From Metabacillus schmidteae (GTDB taxonomy: Bacteria; Bacillota; Bacilli; Bacillales; Bacillaceae): a stretch of DNA of 64,000 nucleotides. A program made the position numbers and the translations under genes. The notes below the pieces were generated by a model. The model was not told the DNA's origin, made no database searches, and was given only the letters and a program-made list of their open reading frames with translations. The stretch is taken from assembly GCF_903166545.1 (NCBI RefSeq), contig NZ_CAESCH010000001.1, forward strand, positions 996,001-1,060,000. The letters are read 5' to 3'. Within the stretch, counting starts at the first letter, position 1. Every line of letters begins with the position of its first letter. Shown here piece by piece: positions 1 through 8,392 of this stretch.

Positions 1-256
1 GCTTGTAATAATTCCATGTACCTCTGGTTTCTCTTATAATGAGGTTGGCATCCAAAAGTATTTTTAAATGATAAGACAACTTTGATTGTGTCATGTTTAC
101 CATTGGAGCTAGATCATTAACATTAATTTCACCTTTTTGTGTAAGAAGGTTCATAATTTGAAGTCTCTTTTTATCAGCAATGGCTTTGAATTTTCCCTCA
201 TACATTTCAAAGGTTTTCTCTAAGGACACATCTTGGAAGTTAATTTCCTGTTTCAT
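1..256 (-). CDS. ArsR-family HTH repressor, partial (cut by left edge)
   Basis: The 85 visible codons read as the N-terminal part of an ArsR/SmtB winged-helix repressor. The order fits the family: a helix with KFKAIADKKRLQIMNLL, then a recognition helix with MTQSKLSYHLKILLDANLI. The C-terminus lies outside the window, so metal ligands cannot be checked. The ATG complements 254-256, and a perfect inverted repeat sits just upstream, suggesting autoregulation. The family usually senses metals, metalloids or redox state. The neighbouring cysteine-rich copper protein makes a metal role plausible but unproven. Confidence 0.8.
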   Translation of the reverse strand, partial: MKQEINFQDVSLEKTFEMYEGKFKAIADKKRLQIMNLLTQKGEINVNDLAPMVNMTQSKLSYHLKILLDANLIIRETRGTWNYYK

Positions 257-272
257 AAAGTACACCTTTTCT

Positions 273-292
273 ATATCAATTTTTTTTGATAT
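273..292. promoter_or_regulatory. Palindromic operator candidate for the ArsR-type gene
   Basis: ATATCAA, six bases, then TTGATAT: a perfect 7-bp inverted repeat 17 bp upstream of the ArsR start. This is the position and form of many ArsR-family operators. Assignment is by inference. Confidence 0.55.
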
Positions 293-377
293 TTAAACTA
301 TATATCCATATTTTTCTTTTGTCAATAATTGATGTAAGAATAAGCTAAAATGTGAAGGATTTAAATCTGTAATAAAA

Positions 378-405
378 AGCCACTGAATTTTCAGTGACTT
401 TTTTC
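378..405 (-). terminator. Terminator of the copper-storage gene
   Basis: Hairpin GTCACTGAA/TTCAGTGGC with T-runs on both sides. It can end the gene at 444-773 and possibly act in both directions. Confidence 0.7.
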
Positions 406-443
406 ATTTAAACTAAATTTTTTAAGCCTATCTCTTGTCTTAC

Positions 444-773
444 TTACGAAGCCATTTTGCGGCATGCTTCTGCACATTTAAAGCAAGACTCAGCACAATT
501 TTTGCAATGATCATGTTCATGTTTCTGACACTCTTGTCCACATGCCTCACATATATCAGCACATAGTTTACAAATTTGTTCAGCAAAAGGACTATTAGAT
601 TGCATCGCTTTTACTGCAAAACTACAAATATCAGCACATTCCCGATCGAGACGAATACAGTTTGCCATCATTTTGACATCTTCTTCTTTAAGGCATGCAT
701 GATAACAAGTATTACAAGCCTCCATACATTCTAAGCATGCCTGAATACAATCCTTATATTGTTGGTTTAACAT
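444..773 (-). CDS. Four-helix bundle copper-binding protein (DUF326/Csp3-like)
   Basis: The 109-residue protein carries 19 cysteines, mostly in CxxC or CxxxC spacing, plus an HEHDH cluster. This is the hallmark of DUF326/Csp cytosolic copper-storage proteins, in which Cys-lined four-helix bundles hold many Cu(I) ions. There is no signal peptide, so it fits the cytosolic Csp3 type. The reading frame runs further upstream, but the ATG at 773 is chosen because AAGGAGGT lies 8 bp before it and the extension has no family features. It is separated from crcB by an untranslated gap and probably transcribed alone. Confidence 0.85.
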   Translation of the reverse strand: MLNQQYKDCIQACLECMEACNTCYHACLKEEDVKMMANCIRLDRECADICSFAVKAMQSNSPFAEQICKLCADICEACGQECQKHEHDHCKNCAESCFKCAEACRKMAS

Positions 774-930
774 AGAACAATACCTCCTTATTTTCTTTAC
801 ATTATAAGTAGTACCCGTCCATTTTTTAGAAAAAACGTACTTTATCAAACTCCTTAAAATCTGCACATGGTAACTAGCAGCAAACAACGTTGTATATGGG
901 AAACCGGAACATTCATCAGTAATATGGAAT

Positions 931-1299
931 TCACTGATAAACATTACCGATCAGATAACCTACATATGCGAGAAAAATACCAATAACATAGGTTGTGACT
1001 GTATAAAGAAAAAAACCCTTTTTATGATTATTGACATTCATTTGTGTCATTTCCAGCTTTAAGGTAGAAAATGTTGTAAATGCTCCCATAAACCCAGTTC
1101 CGAACAAAAGGACAATCATGATATCTGCTTTAACTCCACTAATAAAGCCTAAAAGAAATGATCCTAGTAAATTCACTGTAAGAGTCCCTATCGGAAGTAT
1201 CCATGATGATTTATTGTTTAGATGCTTACTGACTGTATATCGAGCTATTGATCCAAGAAAACCACCAATCCCGACCAATAAAATGTGTGTAGCTGTCAC
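931..1299 (-). CDS. crcB: CrcB/FEX fluoride exporter, second subunit
   Basis: The 122-residue, four-helix membrane protein has the CrcB signature GGFLGSIARY at the N-terminus and GFMGAFTTFST in the third helix. This is the conserved Phe/Thr/Ser fluoride pathway. CrcB (Fluc) proteins are dual-topology fluoride channels. In Firmicutes two homologous subunits often form a heterodimer, which matches the pair here. Its start overlaps the stop of the upstream paralogue by four bases, indicating translational coupling. Confidence 0.93.
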   Translation of the reverse strand: MTATHILLVGIGGFLGSIARYTVSKHLNNKSSWILPIGTLTVNLLGSFLLGFISGVKADIMIVLLFGTGFMGAFTTFSTLKLEMTQMNVNNHKKGFFLYTVTTYVIGIFLAYVGYLIGNVYQ

Positions 1300-1670
1300 G
1301 ACTGCTTTACCTCCTTATTTACACGAAACCCTATTCTGCTCATTGCTAATCCACCAATAAAACTTATAAGCACATAAAGGAAGCCAAATAAAAAATCGCC
1401 ATCTTGAAACAGTTCTACGGTTTCAATGCTAAGTGTTGAAAAAGTTGTAAAAGATCCTACAAATCCTGTTCCAATTGCAGTTGCAACATCTGGTGGGACT
1501 GTGATTCTCCTAAATAGATTCGTTGTTAACCACGCTAATAGAAAACTTCCAATTAAATTTATGAGTAATGTTGCATAAGGGAATGAACTCTCTGTAAATA
1601 ATGAAATCCCAATTACATACCTTAAAATAGCTCCTAAAGCTCCGGCAATGCCAACCAAAACATAGATCAT
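1296..1670 (-). CDS. crcB: CrcB/FEX fluoride exporter, first subunit
   Basis: The 124-residue membrane protein has GALGAILRYVIG near the N-terminus and GFVGSFTTFSTLS in helix 3, the Fluc signature. Together with the following gene it should form a two-gene fluoride export operon. I looked upstream for the fluoride (crcB) riboswitch and do not recognise its conserved core; the leader instead contains a large palindromic repeat. The start is the ATG at 1670. Confidence 0.93.
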   Translation of the reverse strand: MIYVLVGIAGALGAILRYVIGISLFTESSFPYATLLINLIGSFLLAWLTTNLFRRITVPPDVATAIGTGFVGSFTTFSTLSIETVELFQDGDFLFGFLYVLISFIGGLAMSRIGFRVNKEVKQS

Positions 1671-1717
1671 AACATATGGAACCCCCTAAATATCTTCATA
1701 TCTCATTATACAGATTG

Positions 1718-1772
1718 TGGAACGGAGGGACAGGTTCTCTGTCCCATTTTGGGACAAGGAACCTCCGTTCCA
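1718..1772. repeat. Palindromic intergenic repeat element
   Basis: Outer arms TGGAACGGAGG and CCTCCGTTCCA pair perfectly. Inside lie alternative GGGACAG/CTGTCCC and GTCCC/GGGAC stems. It sits between divergently transcribed crcB and wrbA and looks like a small dispersed palindromic repeat or structured insertion, not a simple terminator. It has no U-tract. Confidence 0.5.
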
Positions 1773-1949
1773 ATGTTGACAATTGAAAAATACTTAGATA
1801 TAATAAATCTCGAATTAAGAATAAATTATTTAAATATATATGATTTATAACTATAGTGCTTGGGTATAATTAAGTATGGAGTCAGGTGGGGTAATATGAG
1901 TTTTTTATCTAGATTGTTTAATAAAGAACCGAAAAAGGAGATGGAACAA

Positions 1950-2561
1950 ATGTCAAATGTGAAACTAGCCGTTATTTATTACAGTTCTTCAGGTACAAAC
2001 TATCAATTAGCTCAATGGGCTGAGGAAGGTGCAAAAGATGCTGGTGCTGAGGTAAAAGTGTTGAAGGTACCGGAAACAGCTCCACAATCTGCAATTGAAT
2101 CTAATCCTGTTTGGAAAAAGCATCACGAAGAAACGAGTAATGTCCCTGAAGTAACATTAGATGACCTTGAGTGGGCAGATGCGATTATCTTCAGTGTTCC
2201 AACTCGTTTTGGTAACATGCCATCTCAAATGAAAGCATTCCTGGATACAACAGGTGGTCTGTGGTTCAACGGAAAGCTCGTTAATAAAGTTGTAAGTGCG
2301 ATGGCTTCTGCTCAAAATCCTCATGGTGGACAGGAAGCAACTATTTTATCACTTTACACAACAATGTATCACTGGGGAGCACTAGTAGCGGCACCTGGTT
2401 ATACAGATCCTGTAACATTTGCTGCCGGTGGAAATCCTTATGGAACAAGTGTAACAGTAGATCAGGACGGCAACATGATTGAAGATGTTCAAGCTGCTGT
2501 TAAACACCAGGCAAAACGCACAGTTTCCGTAGCAGAAATGGTGAAAAAGAGTCAAAATTAA
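1950..2561 (+). CDS. wrbA: NAD(P)H:quinone oxidoreductase, WrbA type IV flavoprotein
   Basis: Flavodoxin-fold WrbA family, about 203 residues. FMN phosphate loop YYSSSGTNYQ is near the N-terminus, PTRFGNMPSQMKAFLDTTGGLW in the middle, followed by SAQNPHGGQEATILS. WrbA proteins reduce quinones by two electrons and limit semiquinone stress. The open frame extends to 1860, but ATG 1950 is preceded by AAGGAG at a 9-bp spacing and gives the usual family length. An upstream ATG at 1896 with AGGTGGGG cannot be excluded. It ends in a strong terminator. Confidence 0.92.
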   Translation: MSNVKLAVIYYSSSGTNYQLAQWAEEGAKDAGAEVKVLKVPETAPQSAIESNPVWKKHHEETSNVPEVTLDDLEWADAIIFSVPTRFGNMPSQMKAFLDTTGGLWFNGKLVNKVVSAMASAQNPHGGQEATILSLYTTMYHWGALVAAPGYTDPVTFAAGGNPYGTSVTVDQDGNMIEDVQAAVKHQAKRTVSVAEMVKKSQN

Positions 2562-2577
2562 GTAAATTAAATTGATA

Positions 2578-2618
2578 GGGGACTATCCCGGAGTTGATGT
2601 CCGGGGTAGTCCCTTTTT
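2578..2618 (+). terminator. Terminator after wrbA
   Basis: GGGGACTATCCCGG pairs with TCCGGGGTAGTCCC and is followed by five T residues. Confidence 0.85.
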
Positions 2619-2634
2619 GAAGGGAAGGAACATA

Positions 2635-3486
2635 ATGTCTTTTCATAGGAAGCCAAACGTATATGTATCAAAGCTGAACTTAAAAGTACTGGATTTAATA
2701 AGATCTTTAGCATTTTATCAAGATATACTAGGATTTCAAATTCTTGAGAAATCAGAGAAACGAGCCATTTTAACAGCAGATGGAAAAACGGCACTGTTAG
2801 AAATTGAACAACCAGATGATGTGATTCCGAAACAACCGAGAACAACAGGCTTATATCATTTCGCATTATTACTGCCATCACGCTCTGACCTGGGAAGTGT
2901 ATTAAAACACCTGTTGAAACTAAAGTACCCCCTGCAAGGAGGATCTGATCATCTTGTAAGTGAAGCTCTTTATCTGGCAGATCCTGATGGCAATGGTATT
3001 GAACTATATGTTGACCGTTCTCCATCACAGTGGAAGTGGAATAATGGTGAAGTAGAAATGTCAACAGATCCGATTGATGTTGATGGGTTATTAGCAGAAG
3101 GTCGGAGTGAATGGAATAAACTTCCTGAAGACACAATCATGGGGCATATTCATCTACATGTATCAGAGCTTGAAAAAATAAAGGAATTCTATTGCCAAGG
3201 TCTTGGTTTTGAAGTTGTGTGCAACTATGGAAATCAAGCGTTGTTTATTTCTTCAGGAGGATATCATCATCATATCGGATTAAACGTCTGGAATGGGATC
3301 GGTGCTCCTCAGCCTTCAGAAAAAAGTGTTGGTTTAATTGATTATACAATCGTGTACCCGAATGAAAAGGAAAGAGATAACGCATCTCAAAGACTGCAGG
3401 AATCAGGCTATAATGTGGCAATAGAACAAGAAATATATGTAACGAAGGATCCATCCGGTAATAAAATCCACCTCATCGTTAATTGA
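2635..3486 (+). CDS. catE: Catechol-2,3-dioxygenase, two-domain VOC protein (CatE-like)
   Basis: The 283-residue protein has two vicinal-oxygen-chelate halves, as in Bacillus CatE, an extradiol ring-cleaving enzyme for catechols. Features visible are LSLAFYQDILGF-type beta-alpha units, SEALYLADPDGNGIELY in the first half, and GHIHLHV, SSGGYHHHIGLNVW and a terminal DPSGNKIHL segment in the second. The second half supplies the His/His/Glu-type Fe(II) site. The chosen ATG has GGAAGGA upstream and lies after the wrbA terminator. In B. subtilis catE is repressed with catD under quinone and catechol stress; WrbA next door fits the same theme. Confidence 0.85.
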   Translation: MSFHRKPNVYVSKLNLKVLDLIRSLAFYQDILGFQILEKSEKRAILTADGKTALLEIEQPDDVIPKQPRTTGLYHFALLLPSRSDLGSVLKHLLKLKYPLQGGSDHLVSEALYLADPDGNGIELYVDRSPSQWKWNNGEVEMSTDPIDVDGLLAEGRSEWNKLPEDTIMGHIHLHVSELEKIKEFYCQGLGFEVVCNYGNQALFISSGGYHHHIGLNVWNGIGAPQPSEKSVGLIDYTIVYPNEKERDNASQRLQESGYNVAIEQEIYVTKDPSGNKIHLIVN

Positions 3487-3543
3487 TCGTATTAAAATGT
3501 CTCCTCTTAACACAAAATAGGATCATAAAGGAGGAAGACGTAG

Positions 3544-4299
3544 TTGACACAAACAAAATTAAAATCAAATATCATAGCCTTGCTTCAAGATAAAATACAG
3601 CTTATAAAAACGCAAAAGAGTGCAATCTATTTAGTAGGGCCAATTCGACTTCCTGTAAATTTATTTGAAGAAACAATTGAATTTCATTGGTACTGCTGGT
3701 TAAATTGTGATGAAGTAACAGAAAACTATGAAAAGATTATTGATAAACTATCTGCTATTAATTTAGCTGAGCTTCAGCAATCAAGTGTTTTAGTTTATGG
3801 AGACTTTAAAGATGAAGAAGAAGCACTTATAAGAATGCATTCTATTTGTCATACAGGTGATATTTTTGGGAGTAAACGATGTGATTGCGGTTTTCAATTA
3901 AAGCAATCAATGAAAATGATCGTTGACCATGGAACAGGTGCTTTATTTTATTTAGCCAATCATGAAGGGAGAGGGATCGGCTTATTTAGTAAGGCGATGG
4001 CCTATATCCTTCAGGAAAATGGATATGATACTGTAGAAGCAAATGAAAACCTGGGCTTTGTTGATGATTCAAGAAATTATGAAGATGCAATACATGTATT
4101 GAAAGCATTGCGCTCAAAACCAGTCACACTCATTACAAATAACCCGAAAAAGCTGGAAGCATTAAAAGCATCAGGATTATATGTTTCAGAACGAAAACCG
4201 TTATGGGGCGATCGATCTGAGTATAACGAGAAATATTTGCAAACGAAAATTACGAGATCAGGTCATTTCGGTCATGACAATACCTGTACAAATGATTAA
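3544..4299 (+). CDS. GTP cyclohydrolase II-like protein, stand-alone
   Basis: The 251-residue protein contains a complete GTP cyclohydrolase II domain. HSICHTGDIFGSKRCDCG supplies the three zinc cysteines and HEGRGIGL the catalytic loop with its arginine. EANENLGFVDDSRNY and ITNNPKKLEAL follow. GCH II opens GTP to start riboflavin synthesis, but here the domain is not fused to RibB and no rib genes are near. The first ~90 residues are longer than in RibA. The start is TTG at 3544 with AAAGGAGG upstream. It may be a second RibA or a paralogue with a changed product. Confidence 0.8.
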   Translation: MTQTKLKSNIIALLQDKIQLIKTQKSAIYLVGPIRLPVNLFEETIEFHWYCWLNCDEVTENYEKIIDKLSAINLAELQQSSVLVYGDFKDEEEALIRMHSICHTGDIFGSKRCDCGFQLKQSMKMIVDHGTGALFYLANHEGRGIGLFSKAMAYILQENGYDTVEANENLGFVDDSRNYEDAIHVLKALRSKPVTLITNNPKKLEALKASGLYVSERKPLWGDRSEYNEKYLQTKITRSGHFGHDNTCTND

Positions 4300-4304
4300 G
4301 ATGT

Positions 4305-4337
4305 AAAGGGACAGATTTTTTTAACCTGTCCTTTTTT
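4305..4337 (+). terminator. Terminator after the GCH II-like gene
   Basis: AAAGGGACAG and CTGTCCTTTTTT form a hairpin with a T-tract. Confidence 0.8.
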
Positions 4338-4388
4338 GTTATGGTAAAATATCTGTTGTACAGGTCATATTTTGAGAGGAGTAAATTC

Positions 4389-4874
4389 ATGCGAAAAAGG
4401 AACATAATGGTGTTCGCCTTATTAGGTGGAGTCCTCACAGCATGTTCAAGTCCTGGTGGACATGATGCTTCTCATGATCAACATGAGGGACATGAAGTGG
4501 TAAGTGATATTCGTGAGGAAACGTCGAGTATAGAGGTCTTACCTGCTTTTTTATCTGAAAAAACAGAAGATATGCAAACAATCTATCAAGCAGCAGCCGG
4601 GCACAGAGAATTACTGGAAAATATGCCTTGTTATTGCGGTTGTGGCGAAACAGCGAACCATACAAGCAATTATGATTGTTTCATCTATGAAAATAAAGAA
4701 AATGGTGCGATCGTTTGGGATGATCATGGGACGAAATGTGGTGTCTGCTTAGAAATAGCAGCACAATCGATTTTGGATTATCAAGAAGGTAAATCGATAA
4801 AAGAAATACGAGCTAAAATCGATAACAAGTACAAAGAGGGCTATGCTGAGCCAACCCCAACTCCGGAAATCTAA
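4389..4874 (+). CDS. PCYCGC-motif lipoprotein
   Basis: The 161-residue protein starts with a lipoprotein signal ending in LLGGVLTAC, so Cys is the lipidated residue. A His-rich stretch (HDASHDQHEGHE) follows. The PCYCGCGETANH motif lies near residue 80, with further Cys at DCF and KCGVC. This matches the PCYCGC family of exported Bacillus proteins, whose function is not established; the Cys/His content suggests metal binding. ATG 4389 has AGAGGAG at the right distance, while the longer frame would disrupt the signal peptide. Confidence 0.85.
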   Translation: MRKRNIMVFALLGGVLTACSSPGGHDASHDQHEGHEVVSDIREETSSIEVLPAFLSEKTEDMQTIYQAAAGHRELLENMPCYCGCGETANHTSNYDCFIYENKENGAIVWDDHGTKCGVCLEIAAQSILDYQEGKSIKEIRAKIDNKYKEGYAEPTPTPEI

Positions 4875-4891
4875 TTCCATTTATAATAAAA

Positions 4892-4937
4892 TGCCTTACC
4901 TCCTTAGTATTTAAGGAGGTAAGGCGTTTTTATTTTT
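4892..4937 (+). terminator. Terminator after the PCYCGC lipoprotein
   Basis: GCCTTACCTCCTTA and TAAGGAGGTAAGGC form a 14-bp perfect stem followed by a T-rich tail. Confidence 0.9.
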
Positions 4938-5001
4938 GTCTATGTTTTGAATACAGTAAAAAAGGGTTAATTTAATAAAAAGGGTCAAGGAGATGATTTT
5001 T

Positions 5002-5196
5002 ATGAAAAAGGATAGTTTCGATTCAACACAACCTGAATTAAAAGTCATAGATACTCTAGTTGCTGAAATGGTGATAGACAATGCTATACAGCATTTCCGA
5101 AAAGAGAAAATACAACAGAAAATTGACCAATCCTTACGAGATAAAAACAAAATGGAATTTTTGCGGTTAACAGAAAAGTTAAAAGACATTTCTTAA
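5002..5196 (+). CDS. Small IDEAL-domain protein
   Basis: The 64-residue, charged, soluble protein has a C-terminal KIDQSLRDKNKMEFLRLTEKL segment resembling the IDEAL domain of small Bacillus regulators such as YpiB and ComK-adjacent proteins. The upstream half (VAEMVIDNAIQHFRKEKI) is helical. The ATG at 5002 is preferred over 4993 because AAGGAG then has a 9-bp spacing. Function is unknown; IDEAL domains are thought to mediate protein contacts. Confidence 0.65.
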   Translation: MKKDSFDSTQPELKVIDTLVAEMVIDNAIQHFRKEKIQQKIDQSLRDKNKMEFLRLTEKLKDIS

Positions 5197-5261
5197 TTGT
5201 GATGTAAACACGAAAACAAAAATATATCAAACCATCTATTCCTTTTTTAGAAAGGAGAACA

Positions 5262-6008
5262 TTGTTGAATTCTTTTCGTTTTTACAGGATGTTAAATGTC
5301 ATTGGAATAATCATTGTTTTAACAGTGAATTATTTAGCAAATGCATTGCCGATAGGTGGTCAAACAACAGGAGAAGTTTCAGACAAAGTCTTTACACTTT
5401 TTACACCTGCTGGATATGCGTTCGCTATTTGGGGATTGATTTATTTTCTTTTGATCATATGGGTTGCTCGTCAATTTTTTACAAATGATGTTCAAAAAGA
5501 GAACTATCGAAAAATTGGTGTTTGGTTCTTTTTAAATGCCATACTTAATAGCTTATGGGTAATTGTGTTTCAATACGAATACTTTAATATATCGATTTTC
5601 ATAATGATCGGGATTTTACTTACACTCATTATAATCTATAGAATCATTCAACATTTGCATAATGTAACCTGGTTTATGAGGTTTCCATTTTCCATCTATA
5701 TTGGCTGGATCTCAGTAGCCACCATTGTCAATGTATTTGTTATTTTTGAAGCAAACGGTATTGAACAGTTGTTTGGGATAAATGAACAAGGATGGGCAAT
5801 GGTTATACAGATTTGCGGAGCCGTACTTGGCGTAATATTGACGTTAACGCAAAATGATATCACGTATTCTCTAGTTTTTATTTGGGCATACAACGCCATT
5901 TTGATGGAACAGCGTGACTATCCAACTATTGTTACAACAAGTATGGCGGCAGTGGTAATACTTGTTATTGGAATTGTGATACAGATAATAAAGAGAATAA
6001 GGAAGTGA
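5262..6008 (+). CDS. TspO/MBR-like tryptophan-rich membrane protein
   Basis: The 248-residue hydrophobic protein has about seven predicted membrane helices. The N-terminal region NYLANALPIGGQTTGEVSD followed by FTPAGYAFAIWGLIY matches the TspO/MBR fold (P.pw.F...W). Bacillus carries long versions of this family annotated as tryptophan-rich sensory protein; ligands such as porphyrins are known for shorter TspO members. The start is TTG at 5262 or the adjacent TTG at 5265, which has the better spacing from AAAGGAG. It is monocistronic, with a terminator directly downstream. Confidence 0.75.
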   Translation: MLNSFRFYRMLNVIGIIIVLTVNYLANALPIGGQTTGEVSDKVFTLFTPAGYAFAIWGLIYFLLIIWVARQFFTNDVQKENYRKIGVWFFLNAILNSLWVIVFQYEYFNISIFIMIGILLTLIIIYRIIQHLHNVTWFMRFPFSIYIGWISVATIVNVFVIFEANGIEQLFGINEQGWAMVIQICGAVLGVILTLTQNDITYSLVFIWAYNAILMEQRDYPTIVTTSMAAVVILVIGIVIQIIKRIRK

Positions 6009-6010
6009 GG

Positions 6011-6047
6011 AAAGCGAGCTGATGGTATGTGTCAACTCGCTTTTTTT
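6011..6047 (+). terminator. Terminator after the TspO-like gene
   Basis: AAAGCGAG and CTCGCTTTTTTT flank a short loop. Confidence 0.8.
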
Positions 6048-6424
6048 GAAGCCTGGATGCAAGCGGACGAAAGAGATATTTCCTATGGGAAATAGCAGAG
6101 TGTAGACAAACTCCTTTTTCAAAAATTCATCTGAAGAAAAAGGGGTTTTGTTTCTTTTTCAGTTGCATATTTGGTGGTTTCTGTTGCGAAACAACACCAT
6201 ATATTGATAGGTTAGTAATTATAAAAAACGGCTACCGACTTTGTCGACAGCCTGATATTTCCTATGGAAAATAGTTTGTTTACCCTCCGCCGATAAATTG
6301 CCTCAGTTCAACTTAGTTGTACACTACTTATTAAGTAAAATACATACAAAAAGATTGCTCTAGACCCACCCGTTTTCTCTCTGATATTATAGTCAAGGCA
6401 AATGAGTGTGGGAGGCCTTAAAAA
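6048..6424. other. Gene-free stretch with a decayed direct repeat
   Basis: No credible gene is seen. GATATTTCCTATGG followed by an AAATAG-type end occurs at about 6077 and again at about 6257. The second copy is preceded by ACTTTGTCGACAGCC and followed by sequence rich in short inverted repeats (CAACTTAGTTG at 6309). This could be a relic of an insertion sequence or MITE, but no transposase remnant was recognised. Confidence 0.3.
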
Positions 6425-7294
6425 GTGGAAGAACAAAAATACAGTGATCTTAAATTAGGGGAACGTGGTGCAATCATAAGTATCGTCGCCTATATTTGTC
6501 TGTCTATCTTAAAATTGATTATTGGATATATGAGTGATTCAGCTGCATTAAGAGCAGATGGTTTAAATAATACAACAGATATTATCGCATCGATTGCTGT
6601 ACTTATTGGATTAAAGCTTTCACAAAGACCTCCCGATGAAAATCATAGATATGGTCATTGGAAAAGTGAGACAATTGCATCAATGGTTGCATCTTTTATT
6701 ATGGCAACGGTCGGTCTACAAGTTTTAATTGATGCATGTACAGGGCTGGTTCAAGGAAGAGATGAATCACCTGATATACTGGCAGCTTATGTAGGTATTT
6801 TTTCAGCAATCGTTATGTATCTAGTCTATCTGTATAATAAAAAGTTAGCGATGAAAATTAATAGCAAGGCTGTTATGGCAGCTGCAAAAGATAATATATC
6901 TGATGCATGGGTAAGTATAGGGACTGCAATCGGAATCTTCGGGTCTCAATTTAACATGCCATGGATTGATACGATTACGGCTATTGTGGTAGGAATAATA
7001 ATTTGTAAAACAGCATTTGATATTTTCATGCAAGCTTCACACGAATTATCAGATGGATTTGATGAGAAGAAATTACAAGTTTATGACCAGCAAATAAGAA
7101 AAGTTGATGGTGTGAAAGGTATCAAGCAGATTAAAGCAAGAAGTTACGGAAACAATGAAGTGGTAGATGTTGTGATCTTAGTGAATTCTAAACTTGATAT
7201 AACGGAAGCCCATGATATAGCTACTCGGGTTGAAAAAGTCATGAGGAATGATTACGGGGTGTACGATGTCCATGTTCATGTTGAGCCTAACTAG
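6425..7294 (+). CDS. Cation diffusion facilitator exporter (MneP/MneS-like)
   Basis: The 289-residue CDF protein has six membrane helices and a cytosolic C-terminal domain ending in HVHVEPN. Helix 2 carries LRADGLNNTTDI and helix 5 carries KDNISDAWVS (DxxxD). The Asn-containing first site resembles manganese-type CDF proteins such as Bacillus MneP/MneS rather than zinc CzcD. A HRYGHWKSE loop is also typical. It exports divalent metal by proton antiport. The start is GTG with GGGAGG upstream. No yybP-ykoY manganese riboswitch is recognised upstream. A two-way terminator separates it from the next convergent gene. Confidence 0.87.
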   Translation: MEEQKYSDLKLGERGAIISIVAYICLSILKLIIGYMSDSAALRADGLNNTTDIIASIAVLIGLKLSQRPPDENHRYGHWKSETIASMVASFIMATVGLQVLIDACTGLVQGRDESPDILAAYVGIFSAIVMYLVYLYNKKLAMKINSKAVMAAAKDNISDAWVSIGTAIGIFGSQFNMPWIDTITAIVVGIIICKTAFDIFMQASHELSDGFDEKKLQVYDQQIRKVDGVKGIKQIKARSYGNNEVVDVVILVNSKLDITEAHDIATRVEKVMRNDYGVYDVHVHVEPN

Positions 7295-7309
7295 TAGTGG
7301 CTCATTAAT

Positions 7310-7353
7310 AAAAGAAAGGAGCTAACAACATGCTTGTTAGCTCCTTTCTTTTA
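7310..7353. terminator. Bidirectional terminator
   Basis: A long perfect stem (AAAGAAAGGAGCTAACAA with its complement) with A- and T-tracts serves both convergent genes. Confidence 0.9.
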
Positions 7354-8211
7354 ATTCTTTTCTAAAACATACTTTTCAATCGCATGTGCAACACCATGCT
7401 CATTATTTGTAAGTGTGACGACATCTGCCATTTTTTTGATCGTAGGGTCGCCATTTCCCATTGCAACGGATAATCCGGCTGCTTCAAGCATTGGGACATC
7501 ATTAAAGTTATCTCCGATTGCCACTGTGTCTTCAATAGGGATATTAAAGTATTCTGCCATCACACGGATTCCGTTTCCTTTATGGCCGTTCGTGTCCATG
7601 ATCTCAATATTGAATGGACCAGAGGTTGTGATAGAAATACCTTCAGTGACGTTTAGAGCTGCAATTAATTCATCTTTACCGGAGATGGTTGGAATAAAGA
7701 ACTTTTGAACTGTAATGTCTTCAATCTTAAGTACATCCCCAAGATCTTCAAATATTTTAATAGTATCCGTTTCTTTTGGCTGCTCTGTCATAAGCTTATA
7801 TTCTTTTTCAGTTAGATGGTTCAGTACATCTTTGTTTTTCTCTAAGAAAGAAAGCATACGCTCAGACCAAGTAGAAGCAACAAAAATGCCTTTGTTTGTA
7901 TAAAGTTTAAAAGGATATTGTTTTTCATTCAGAATGGTAGCAACATGTTGAACAGTTTCCTTTTGAATAGAAATTTGGCTTAAGAGCTTATCATCTGCAA
8001 TAACCATTGTACCGTTACTGCCTGCAACTGGACATTGAAGGGGTGTTTTGCTTATTACATTTTTAATATCCTCTGGAGCACGACCGGAACAAATCATCAC
8101 GATATGACCAGCTTCTTGAGCTGCTTGAATAGCTTTGACATTTTCTTTGGAAATGTCAATGTTGGAGGATAATAAAGTTCCATCAAGGTCTATTGCAATT
8201 AGTTTTTTCAT
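7351..8211 (-). CDS. Cof-type HAD-IIB sugar-phosphatase-like hydrolase
   Basis: The 286-residue HAD phosphatase has motif I IDLDGTLLSS at the N-terminus, motif II CSGRAPED, lysine region GHKGNGIRV and motif III/IV AIGDNFNDVPML. A C2-type cap makes it a Cof/YidA-like enzyme acting on phosphosugars or flavin-type phosphates; the substrate is unknown. Three ATGs lie in tandem. The third (8211) has the best spacing from AAAGGAG. It is single-gene and convergent with the CDF exporter. Confidence 0.87.
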   Translation of the reverse strand: MKKLIAIDLDGTLLSSNIDISKENVKAIQAAQEAGHIVMICSGRAPEDIKNVISKTPLQCPVAGSNGTMVIADDKLLSQISIQKETVQHVATILNEKQYPFKLYTNKGIFVASTWSERMLSFLEKNKDVLNHLTEKEYKLMTEQPKETDTIKIFEDLGDVLKIEDITVQKFFIPTISGKDELIAALNVTEGISITTSGPFNIEIMDTNGHKGNGIRVMAEYFNIPIEDTVAIGDNFNDVPMLEAAGLSVAMGNGDPTIKKMADVVTLTNNEHGVAHAIEKYVLEKN

Positions 8212-8392
8212 CATCATTACTCCTTTGTAAAAACTTATCTATGTATTTCCATATCTTCACTCAATTATCTATTATGACATACTTTACACAAATTCATTAG
8301 AAAAACGTTTGAAAAATGGCAAATGCTTTTTCTTTTTAGAAAAAAAAGATATACTTGCTCGTAGAATAACTTTCTTTTGGAGGTAGAATGAA

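Noticed and set aside
1671..1949. Fluoride riboswitch upstream of crcB
   Set aside because: The conserved crcB-motif core could not be found; the leader holds a different palindrome.
6300..6424. yybP-ykoY manganese riboswitch before the CDF exporter
   Set aside because: No paired conserved loop segments of that riboswitch are visible.
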